Below are positions 1-5,772 of a stretch of DNA of 13,824 nt, piece by piece (position 1 is the first letter of the stretch; each line of letters opens with the position of its first letter). A program made the position numbers and the translations under genes. The notes below the pieces were generated by a model. That model saw only the letters and a list, made by a program, of their open reading frames with translations, ran no database searches and had not been told where the DNA came from. The stretch is from Terriglobia bacterium (GTDB lineage Bacteria > Acidobacteriota > Terriglobia > UBA7540), in assembly GCA_022866195.1 (NCBI GenBank), contig JALHUF010000680.1:1-13824 (forward strand). The letters run 5' to 3'.

Positions 1-69
1 ATCGGGCCATCGGACCAGCGAGACATCGGGCCATCGGACCAGCGAGACATCGGACCATCGGATCATCGG
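1..69. repeat. 24-base tandem repeat, two perfect copies plus a decayed third
   Basis: Bases 1-24 and 25-48 are identical copies of a 24-base unit beginning ATCGGGCCATCGGACC. From base 49 the same ATCGGACC / ATCGGATC sub-motif continues in degenerate form to about 69. The array may extend left beyond the window edge. It lies just upstream of the promoter of the first gene and has no reading frame of its own. Its function is unknown; it looks like a simple intergenic minisatellite. Confidence 0.75.
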
Positions 70-75
70 CCGATT

Positions 76-103
76 TTGCCCGCCACCATTTTGCCGGTAT
101 ACT
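76..103 (+). promoter_or_regulatory. Probable sigma-70 promoter of the BNR_4 gene
   Basis: A -10 hexamer TATACT lies at 98-103 (5 of 6 matches to TATAAT). A weak -35 TTGCCC (4 of 6) lies at 76-81, with a 16-base spacer. The predicted start of transcription near 110 falls just before the GGAGGG ribosome binding site at 115-120 of the gene that starts at 125, so the leader would be very short. Confidence 0.4.
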
Positions 104-124
104 GGCCTCCGCGCGGAGGGATGA

Positions 125-1531
125 ATGGCAAGTCGGCGCTTTCGACTCAGGATTGCTCTGGTTGCTCTCGCCATCCTTCTAACGGCGATCAGCGGCGGTG
201 CGCAACTACCCGCCAATTATGTGGCGGGTTCAATCGTCCAGCTCAATGACAATGGCGCCTGGTCCTGGTTTATGGACGAGCGTGTCATCGTGGACAAAGG
301 CAAGCTCATCGTCGGGTCGGTCCGCTCGCTCGGCGATTTTGACGCCACCCAAGACCAGCCCGACTGGGGCAACGTGGAGATCTCCGTCTACAATATCGAA
401 ACCGGCCGAGCCGACCGCGTCGTCCTTCACCGCCATTTCGAGCAGGACGATCACGATGCGCCGGCTTTCTTGGTGCTCCCCGATGGCCGCTACTTGGCCG
501 TTTACACCAAACATGCCGTCGAGCGCAAAATCTATTACCGCTTTTCGGCGCCAGGCGATCCGCTCACTTGGAGCGACGCGCACGTCTTTGAACCACCCGG
601 GACGGACAAGAATTTTGCCGGCGACAACGTCACCTACTCGAACCTGTTTCGCTTGCCGGACGGCCGCATCTACAACTTCTTCCGCGGCTTCGGCCACGAG
701 CCGAATTACATGTACTCCGACGACAACGGCCAGACCTGGACCTACGGCGGGCACCTGCTGCGCGGCAAGGGTGGCTACAGCCCTTATCTGAAATACGCCT
801 TCGACAACCAGCGCACCATCCATTTCATCGCCACCGAGGACCACCCGCGCAACTACGACAACAGCATCTACCACGGCTTTCTGCGCGACGGCGAGGTTCA
901 CGCCTCGGACGGCCGAGTAATCGCGAAGCTCAGCACCTCGACGGAAGCCGCGCTCGCCTCGTGGGACCTCACCCAGGTGTTTCAGGGCGACCCCGACAAC
1001 GTGGCCTGGACGGTGGACATCGAACTGGACGGTCAGGACCGCCCCTACATCGCCTTTTCGGTGCAAAAAGATGGCCGCGGGCTGCCGCCGCGGCAGGGCG
1101 GAATGGACCTCCGCTACTATTACGGCCGCTGGGACGGCAGCCAGTGGCATGTGCAGGAGATGGCCTACGCCGGCACGCGCCTCTACCCCTACGAGGACGA
1201 CTACAGCGGACTGGTGGCGCTCGACCCTCAGGACCCGAACACCGTATTTATCTCCACGAACGCCGACCCGGTAACCGGCCAGCCGCTCATCAGCGCGGCG
1301 GATGGCCAGCGGCATTACGAGCTTTTCCGCGGCCAGACTGCCGATGAAGGCACGCATTGGCGCTGGCAGCCCATCACGGCAAACTCCACCGTGAATAACC
1401 TGCGCCCGCTCGTGCCGAAATGGAAAGACAAGCGGACGGCGCTGGTTTGGATGCGCGGACCTTCCTACACCCACAACCACGGCAATTGGACGACCGCGGT
1501 CGTCGCCGTGATCCTGCCTCCGAAGCGGTAG
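125..1531 (+). CDS. Secreted BNR_4-type beta-propeller protein, putative glycan-acting enzyme
   Basis: This is a 468-residue protein with an N-terminal signal peptide: a basic RRFRLR stretch, then a hydrophobic core at about 10-24 and likely cleavage near residue 26. Export to the periplasm or outside is therefore expected. The mature part begins with NDNGAWSWFMDERVI (41-55), which matches the opening signature of BNR_4 proteins, a seven-bladed propeller group that includes family PL24 ulvan lyases and sialidase-like proteins. Repeated blade elements are visible: HDAPAFLVLPDGRYLAVYTKH-like (110-130), SNLFRLPDGRIYNFFRG (172-188), and an Asp-box-like SDDNGQTWTYGG (198-209). The ATG is preceded by GGAGGG with a short spacer. 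No enzyme activity can be assigned from sequence alone: polysaccharide lyase, glycosidase and binding protein all remain possible. It stands alone, with no sugar transport or other carbohydrate genes intact beside it. Confidence 0.85.
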   Translation: MASRRFRLRIALVALAILLTAISGGAQLPANYVAGSIVQLNDNGAWSWFMDERVIVDKGKLIVGSVRSLGDFDATQDQPDWGNVEISVYNIETGRADRVVLHRHFEQDDHDAPAFLVLPDGRYLAVYTKHAVERKIYYRFSAPGDPLTWSDAHVFEPPGTDKNFAGDNVTYSNLFRLPDGRIYNFFRGFGHEPNYMYSDDNGQTWTYGGHLLRGKGGYSPYLKYAFDNQRTIHFIATEDHPRNYDNSIYHGFLRDGEVHASDGRVIAKLSTSTEAALASWDLTQVFQGDPDNVAWTVDIELDGQDRPYIAFSVQKDGRGLPPRQGGMDLRYYYGRWDGSQWHVQEMAYAGTRLYPYEDDYSGLVALDPQDPNTVFISTNADPVTGQPLISAADGQRHYELFRGQTADEGTHWRWQPITANSTVNNLRPLVPKWKDKRTALVWMRGPSYTHNHGNWTTAVVAVILPPKR

Positions 1532-1588
1532 ACACGGTCGATTCGCCTTTTGAATTAGCCCTGGGTTTGTACCGGCGGCCTTCAGCAG

Positions 1589-1622
1589 GTAGCGCAGGTC
1601 CCGTTGTTTGGACCTGCGGCTC
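1589..1622 (+). repeat. GTAGCGC-type palindromic element, copy 1
   Basis: The sequence starts GTAG, followed by a perfect 9-bp stem (1593-1601 with 1610-1618) around an 8-base loop CGTTGTTT, and ends GGCTC. The layout matches the copy at 5189-5224, which has the same flanks and the same stem and loop lengths but a different stem sequence. That pattern suggests a mobile or structurally conserved palindrome family. Confidence 0.7.
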
Positions 1623-1682
1623 TTTAAGGCCTTTTCGCGATCCCGGCGGATAGCCGCAACGCCGCCAGAACAAATCTGGAAA

Positions 1683-1720
1683 AGCCGCAATCCCGCAGAG
1701 CGGGACGGGAGTTGCGCTAC
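1683..1720 (-). repeat. GTAGCGC-type palindromic element, copy 2 (inverted)
   Basis: Read on the minus strand it begins GTAGCGCAAC and ends TTGCGGCT, the same ends as the copy at 5189-5224. The stem pairs 1686-1695 with 1706-1716 and has one bulged base. It faces the copy at 1589-1622, so the two flank about 60 bases of non-coding DNA. Confidence 0.6.
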
Positions 1721-1794
1721 GCGCTGGGGCGGGAAATGGGACATTTTGCCCGCCAAGAGAGCGACCGGAAGGAATCCGCCTTTTGTATTTCCAC

Positions 1795-1823
1795 TTGACT
1801 TTCGCTTTTTCTTCGCCTACGCT
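1795..1823 (+). promoter_or_regulatory. Possible promoter of the polymerase cassette
   Basis: A -35 element TTGACT at 1795-1800 is followed after 17 bases by TACGCT at 1818-1823. The -10 is weak (3 of 6). The -35 region CTTGACTTTCGC is identical over 12 bases to the one in front of the gene at 5773, which supports a real promoter type in this genome. No recognisable LexA-like operator is seen around it. Confidence 0.4.
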
Positions 1824-1847
1824 GGCAAGCGGGAAAGGGGACCTGCA

Positions 1848-2507
1848 ATGAGTAAGACCGATGAGACGGGTGAGACTACCTTGTCACCCTCGCGGCCCTG
1901 GCAATTGCCCGCGCACGGGCTGGCAGTTTTTCAGGGCCAAGGCGATGTGGCGCGGCTCAGCCACTACTTCCTGCCCCGCCTGCTGATGCAGGGCAAGCGC
2001 GTCCTCTTTCTCGACGGAGCAAATTCCGCCGACCCGCGGCTCATCGCGCGGTTCGCCCGCGAACGCCACGTGCCCTTCGCGCAGTTCAACCGGCAGATTG
2101 AAATCGCTCGCGCCTTCACCTGCTTCCAACTCACGGAGCTGATCGCGCGCGTGCCGCAGTTCCTGGAAGATTTCCCCGCCGCAGCGCTGATCGTCACGGC
2201 CTTCCCCGATCTCTACTATGACGAAGACGTGCGCGACTGGGACGCGCGCGTGGCGTTCGAGCAAGCGCTCGCGAACCTGCGGCGGTGGGTGAGTTTGCCG
2301 CTCTCCGTCGCGGTTTTTTCCTCTGCTGAAACCTTTGCTCCGCCCGCAGCCCGCCGGCGCTTTTTCGAACGCGTGCGCACCACCGCGACAGAAGTGTGGA
2401 CGTTCCGCGCGGGAGATGACCAGCGGTTGGGATTGACCTGCGAGCCGGGACGGCCGCGACTCAGATGTAGCGCCGGTCCCGCTAAAGCGGGACCGATATG
2501 GCGATGA
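1848..2507 (+). CDS. RecA/ImuA-like protein lacking a P-loop, linked to family B polymerase
   Basis: The protein has 219 residues from an ATG preceded by AGGGG seven bases upstream. The ORF is open further upstream (to 1608), but that part is intergenic in character. The fold pattern resembles the RecA/RadA core: strand HGLAVFQGQGD (23-33) where the P-loop should be, helix, strand RVLFLDGAN (51-59), and a Walker B-like strand AALIVTAFPDLYY (112-124). The GxxxxGK[ST] motif is absent, so ATP binding is doubtful, as in the inactive RecA-like protein ImuA. It heads a three-gene set with a small protein and a divergent DNA polymerase, so I infer a scaffolding or loading role for that polymerase during damage tolerance. 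The last ~17 residues (RLRCSAGPAKAGPIWR) are encoded by a palindromic repeat and are probably not ancestral. The RecA-like call rests on pattern and context, not on a profile hit. Confidence 0.6.
   Translation: MSKTDETGETTLSPSRPWQLPAHGLAVFQGQGDVARLSHYFLPRLLMQGKRVLFLDGANSADPRLIARFARERHVPFAQFNRQIEIARAFTCFQLTELIARVPQFLEDFPAAALIVTAFPDLYYDEDVRDWDARVAFEQALANLRRWVSLPLSVAVFSSAETFAPPAARRRFFERVRTTATEVWTFRAGDDQRLGLTCEPGRPRLRCSAGPAKAGPIWR
2466..2497 (+). repeat. GTAGCGC-type palindromic element, copy 3, overlapping a gene end
   Basis: TGTAGCGCC is followed by a perfect 9-bp inverted repeat (2475-2483 with 2486-2494) centred on GCTAAAGC. The same centre occurs in the second unit of the element at 4274-4323. 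It encodes the last residues of the RecA-like gene and lies just before its stop, so it appears to have rewritten the C-terminus. Confidence 0.7.
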
Positions 2508-2562
2508 AGCCGCCGGGGCCCACGGCACGCCGGGGCGGGCGGCGGCACTACCGAGGTGCCTT

Positions 2563-2916
2563 ATGGGCCGAACGATTGCCACATTTCGCGAACTCGTCGA
2601 GCAGGAATTGCAATCCTGGGAGCGCGTCTTTGGCCGCGCCCTGCGCCGGGAAGAGCGCGCCTGCTTCGCGGCAATGTTCAACCGCGTGCGTCTTTACATT
2701 CAGGCCTGCACCTACGAATTCCCCGTGCACGCCATGGACGCCATCAATGTGACGGTCGGGCTGGACCACGAGATTCGCCTGCGCGCGATGGAAGCGCGTT
2801 TGGGGATTAACCTTGAGACTCAGTGGATGGATTCTCGACCTCTATCCGTCAGCCGACGGAATGACGCTGTGGCTGATCCCGCAGGGCGGGAACCAGAAAC
2901 GCCACCGGCTGATTGA
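2563..2916 (+). CDS. Small helical protein of the polymerase cassette
   Basis: The protein has 117 residues. Its ATG is preceded by GAGG with a 6-base spacer. The first ~82 residues (from GRTIATFRELVEQELQSW to ARLGI) are rich in charged and hydrophobic residues in a helical pattern, with no membrane segment or known catalytic motif. The tail (about 83-117, WMDSRPLSVSRRNDAV...) is read from DNA that also encodes the polymerase N-terminus in another frame, and looks non-native. A lost stop or a small frameshift near 2806-2815 may have extended it. I do not recognise the family. Its position between the RecA-like protein and the polymerase suggests an adaptor role in one complex. Confidence 0.65.
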   Translation: MGRTIATFRELVEQELQSWERVFGRALRREERACFAAMFNRVRLYIQACTYEFPVHAMDAINVTVGLDHEIRLRAMEARLGINLETQWMDSRPLSVSRRNDAVADPAGREPETPPAD

Positions 2917-5233
2917 CCCGTCGTTCAAGCCGTGCTTCTACGTGCACGGCCCTGAGCCGCGGTTGCGGCGTCTGGGGCAGGCGCTCGCAGCCCGCGCCCG
3001 CCTGACCTGCGCGCTCACCGAGCGGGCGAACATCTGGGATGGCCAAGGGCTTCGTGTGCTTCAGGTATCGGTCCACCACCCCACGCAATTTGCCTCGCTC
3101 GCGCGCTTTGTGCACCGCTACGATGCAGGCCTGCAGCTCTACAACTCCGACCTGATGTTGGCGCCGCGCTATTGCTGGGAGAAGGGCGTGTTTCCGCTGG
3201 CCAGAGTGGACGTGGAAGTAAGCGAATGTACAGGCTCGCCCTCGCCATCGGGATTCGGGATGAAAAATCCTTCCTTCGCGAATCCCGAGTCCCGAGTCCC
3301 GAATCCCGAAGTACGCGGCATCGAGTGTCGCGATGACGAGTGGGCAATTGATTATGAGCTGCCGCCGTTCCGGGTGATGCAGATCCGCCTGGAAGGGCTT
3401 GCGCAAGTTGATCCCAAGCACGGCCGGCGCGGCGCCCTGGAGGTGGAAATCGACGGCGAGTGGCGCGTGCTCGACGACGCCGACGAACCTGTGGCCGTGG
3501 GTTTCGAGCGGCTCCTGCGCACGCACGACCCAGACCTCATCGTGAGCGAGTGGGGTGATTCGACGCTGTTTCCGGGACTGCTGGGGCAGGCGCGGAGACG
3601 CGGCCTCGAACTCTCCCTCAACCGCGATCCTGCTTGCGGCGGGACTGTGCAGCGCAGCCGCGCGCGCAGCTACATGAGCTATGGTCGCATTCTCTTCAAA
3701 GGCAGCACCACCACGCTTTTCGGGCGTCTGCACGTGGACACGCAGAATTCTTTCGTCGCCGACCGGTGTGACCTCGTGGGCCTGTGGGAACTGGTGCGGG
3801 TCACAAAACTTCCCGTGCAATACTGCGCGCGCACGACTACCGGCACAGGCATCTCCTACATGCAGATGGAGCTGGCCTACCGCGACGGCGTGCTCATCCC
3901 GGAACAGAAGGCCGAACCGGAAAGCCCCAAGCATCCCGACGAACTCCTTCTCGCCGACCGTGGCGGGCTGGTTTTTCCTCCGCGACTGGGGTTCTTCACG
4001 AACGTCGGCGAGCTGGACTTCATCAGCGAGTTCCCGAGCATCATGGCGCGCTTCAACGTCTCACCCGAGACCGTCAATTGTCGTTGCTGCCCGAACGCCC
4101 CGCGCGTGCCGGAGCTGGGCTACCGCGTCTGCCAGCGGCGCCGGGGCATTACCAGCCGCGTGGTTGAGCGGCTGATTGCCAAGCGCGAGGGGTACAAGGC
4201 GCGCATCAACGCCGGGCCTGTAGCGGCGGTCTATGACCGCCGAAACGGCGATGAGGACATCGCCGCTACAGATGTAGCGCCCCGACCTGTCGGGGCAGGT
4301 GCCGGGCTAAAGCCCGGCGCTACGGATCAACGCCACAATTACCAACTCCGCCGCTCGGCGCTGAAGTGGCTGCTAGTCTGTTGCTTCGGCTACACCGGTT
4401 ACAAGAACGCCCGCTTCGGCAAGATCGAGGCGCACGAAGCCATCAACGCGTTGGCGCGCGAGAAGCTGCTGGTAGCCATGGAGACCGCCGAGCGCGCCGG
4501 TTTTCGCGTGCTGCACGCGCTGGTCGACTCCCTCTACGTGCAGCGCGCGGGCGCGATGCGCGCGGACTACGCGCATCTGGTCCGGGAAATCGAGCAACGC
4601 ACGGGCCTGCCGATGGCGCTCGAAGCCGTGTACCGCTACGTCGTCTTCCTGCCTTCGAAGCAATCGCCTGAGGTGCCGGTGCCGAACCGCTTCTTCTGCG
4701 TGCCGGAAGACGGCGAGATCAAAATCCGCGGCCTGGAGTGCCGGCGGCACGACACGCCGCCGCTGGTGGCCCGGATGCAGCGCGAAGCACTTCAGATCCT
4801 TGCTGAGGCGCATGATTTTGAAAGCTACTGCCGGAAGCTGGAAGAGGCCCGCGAGGTGCTCGAGCGCTATCTGGCGCGGGTGGAGGAAGGCAGCGTGGGC
4901 ATCGAGGAACTGGTCATCAGCCGGCGCCTGACGCGCCCGGCCAACGGATATAAGCACGCGAGCGCTACGGCCATCGCCGCGAAGCAGCTCGCCCGCGCCG
5001 GCGTCGCGTTGCGCCCGGGAGAAACCATCGAGTACATCCTCACCGACACCGACTCAAACTACGCCGACGACCGCGTCCGCGCCTTAACCATGTGGGAAAG
5101 CTGGCGGGGCTACGATATCGAGGAATACCGCCGGGCGCTGCGGGAAGCCTTCAAACCCCTGGAACAGTTCGCCGGCCCCAGGGAACCTGTAGCGCAACGC
5201 TCGCCGTTCAGCGTTGCGGCTCCTCGACCTTGA
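2813..5233 (+). CDS. Divergent family B DNA polymerase (PolB2-like)
   Basis: The protein has 806 residues from a TTG start; GWILDLYPSADGMTLWL right after it is typical of the family N-terminus. Visible in order: an exonuclease-like domain with DVE (133-135) but without clear ExoII and ExoIII residues; motif A as LDFISEFPSIM (401-411) in place of D..SLYPS; a cysteine group C423, C425, C426, C440; motif B ALKWLLVCCFGYTGYKNARFG-like (517-536); motif C as LHALVDSLYV (567-576), which keeps the second Asp (D572) but lacks the first of the usual DTD; and a thumb region to about 785. I recall the archaeal PolB2/Dpo2 clade, linked to damage tolerance, as also having altered catalytic motifs. Proofreading is probably lost; polymerase activity is uncertain. 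Two repeat-derived segments are inserted in frame (about residues 139-168 and 469-504), and the C-terminus from about residue 792 is also repeat-encoded. The gene overlaps the preceding one by 104 bases. Confidence 0.85.
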   Translation: MRLSGWILDLYPSADGMTLWLIPQGGNQKRHRLIDPSFKPCFYVHGPEPRLRRLGQALAARARLTCALTERANIWDGQGLRVLQVSVHHPTQFASLARFVHRYDAGLQLYNSDLMLAPRYCWEKGVFPLARVDVEVSECTGSPSPSGFGMKNPSFANPESRVPNPEVRGIECRDDEWAIDYELPPFRVMQIRLEGLAQVDPKHGRRGALEVEIDGEWRVLDDADEPVAVGFERLLRTHDPDLIVSEWGDSTLFPGLLGQARRRGLELSLNRDPACGGTVQRSRARSYMSYGRILFKGSTTTLFGRLHVDTQNSFVADRCDLVGLWELVRVTKLPVQYCARTTTGTGISYMQMELAYRDGVLIPEQKAEPESPKHPDELLLADRGGLVFPPRLGFFTNVGELDFISEFPSIMARFNVSPETVNCRCCPNAPRVPELGYRVCQRRRGITSRVVERLIAKREGYKARINAGPVAAVYDRRNGDEDIAATDVAPRPVGAGAGLKPGATDQRHNYQLRRSALKWLLVCCFGYTGYKNARFGKIEAHEAINALAREKLLVAMETAERAGFRVLHALVDSLYVQRAGAMRADYAHLVREIEQRTGLPMALEAVYRYVVFLPSKQSPEVPVPNRFFCVPEDGEIKIRGLECRRHDTPPLVARMQREALQILAEAHDFESYCRKLEEAREVLERYLARVEEGSVGIEELVISRRLTRPANGYKHASATAIAAKQLARAGVALRPGETIEYILTDTDSNYADDRVRALTMWESWRGYDIEEYRRALREAFKPLEQFAGPREPVAQRSPFSVAAPRP
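3249..3311 (+). repeat. In-frame repeat insertion in the polymerase exonuclease domain
   Basis: A perfect 12-bp inverted repeat pairs CGGGATTCGGGA (3249-3260) with 3297-3308. Four tandem 7-base units GARTCCC run from 3280 to 3307. The translated stretch FGMKNPSFANPESRVPNPE is low in complexity and breaks the polymerase between DVEVSE and IECRDDEWAIDYELPP. No stop is introduced and the frame is kept. Confidence 0.75.
4219..4323 (+). repeat. In-frame composite palindromic element in the polymerase fingers region
   Basis: The element has exactly 105 bases (35 codons) without a stop. It is built from two units, each bounded by inverted GTAGCG ends: 4219-4228 pairs with 4261-4270 (10 bp), and 4274-4280 pairs with 4317-4323 (7 bp). 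Inside are further perfect hairpins: 4225-4231 with 4235-4241, 4246-4253 with 4258-4265, 4280-4286 with 4289-4295, and 4301-4308 with 4311-4318. It encodes the PVAAVYDRRNG-type segment just before motif B of the polymerase, a plausible solvent-exposed loop. Confidence 0.85.
5189..5224 (+). repeat. GTAGCGC-type palindromic element at the polymerase gene end
   Basis: TGTAG is followed by a perfect 9-bp stem (5193-5201 with 5210-5218) around an 8-base loop CGCCGTTC, then GGCTCC. It matches the copy at 1589-1622 in layout and loop pattern. It supplies the last codons of the polymerase gene; as an RNA hairpin without a T-tract it is not a classical terminator. Confidence 0.7.
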
Positions 5234-5280
5234 GAAGCCGCAGGGCACCAACGCAAAGGTTACGCTACCGATTCCCAAGG

Positions 5281-5520
5281 CTACTTGGCAGGGCTCACTT
5301 TGTAGAGCCCCGCGCTGTGAGCTTGGGCGCGATTGCTACGGCTGTGCTGATCGATGGCCATGGCCTCTTCGTTCGTATAGTAGGCAAGCGTCGCGGCGTC
5401 CATGGTGGGCAGGTCTCTGCCGATCATGAGGGGCGAGCGGAAGATCACCCAGAGCGATATGTGCGTGCGTTGCTCGCCGGCGGCGAACCGGGACTGCCTG
5501 CCAAACTCGGACAGGCGACT
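5281..5520 (-). pseudogene. Decayed alpha-galactosidase-like (GH27/melibiase-type) gene remnant
   Basis: The minus frame ending with TAG at 5281-5283 reads RFAAGEQRTHISLWVIFRSP, then LMIGRDLPTMDAATLAYYTN and EEAMAIDQHSRSNRAQ. This is the conserved late part of the catalytic domain of GH27-type alpha-galactosidases (EQRT..SLW..F.SPLM.G.DL pattern). It then passes directly into AHSAGLYKVSPAK and stop, which looks like the normal extreme C-terminus of such enzymes. The intervening C-terminal beta domain therefore seems deleted. Upstream the frame is closed by a TAA at 5521-5523. A possible continuation in another frame (DIVSLGRV, near 5600-5635, like the D-M-L-x-L-G segment) suggests a frameshift. 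No start or N-terminal domain is present. It is not expected to make a working enzyme. Confidence 0.7.
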
Positions 5521-5660
5521 TTACAACAGGTGACAAGCCAAGTAAGGCAAGGGCCCAATCAGCCCTCTGCGGGAATTGTCCGCAGAAGGGAGCGGTGCGC
5601 GGCACCGGCACCCGGCCGAGCGACACAATGTCCCAAGGAAGCTCCAAGTGCTACTTTTGC
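5521..5660. other. Non-coding gap, possibly further pseudogene debris
   Basis: Between the readable galactosidase remnant and the next promoter no intact gene is visible. A minus-strand frame around 5600-5635 may preserve a few more residues of the same broken enzyme, but similarity there is too short to be sure. Confidence 0.4.
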
Positions 5661-5689
5661 TTGACTTTCGCCCGTTGGCTCTCTAGACT
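5661..5689 (+). promoter_or_regulatory. Sigma-70-type promoter of the secreted-protein gene
   Basis: TTGACT at 5661-5666 and TAGACT at 5684-5689 are separated by 17 bases. The -35 region CTTGACTTTCGC also occurs before the polymerase cassette. The predicted transcript would have a leader of about 75 bases before the GTG at 5773. Confidence 0.6.
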
Positions 5690-5760
5690 CCCGGGAGTAG
5701 AGGGGATGCCGCCGGCTAGATTCACCGGCTCGGCGCACCTGCGCCAGTCCTGGGTAAGAC

Positions 5761-5766
5761 AGGAGG
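5761..5766 (+). promoter_or_regulatory. Consensus ribosome binding site that fixes a GTG start
   Basis: A full AGGAGG lies 6 bases before the GTG at 5773-5775. This decides the start of the following gene, whose protein then opens with a proper signal peptide. Confidence 0.85.
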
Positions 5767-5772
5767 AATTCT

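Larger units (their letters stand above)
1532..1794. other. Intergenic stretch with two palindromic elements and no gene
   Basis: The gap between the BNR_4 gene and the promoter of the polymerase cassette holds no convincing coding sequence. It carries two hairpin elements in opposite orientation (listed separately). A loose GC-rich inverted repeat around 1730-1755 has GGCGGG on one side and GCCCGCC on the other. No terminator with a clear T-tract was found after the BNR_4 gene. Confidence 0.6.

Noticed and set aside
1..69. CRISPR-like array
   Set aside because: The copies are adjacent, without unique spacers, and the unit is a simple tandem repeat; no cas genes are present.
230..1756. Long 508-codon open frame on the minus strand opposite the BNR_4 gene
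   Set aside because: Its protein is low in complexity, rich in Val/Arg/Ala and without any domain. It is the usual antisense shadow of a GC-rich gene whose plus-strand product has a signal peptide and clear family motifs.
2849..3934. 361-codon minus-strand frame opposite the polymerase
   Set aside because: Shadow frame: it runs through the repeat insertion and the polymerase domains and shows no recognisable protein pattern.
5042..5053. A DTDS sequence (residues 744-747) in the polymerase, as a candidate for catalytic motif C
   Set aside because: It lies in the C-terminal thumb region, far after motif B and the real motif C at 567-576, in a stretch that is not the palm. It is a chance match.
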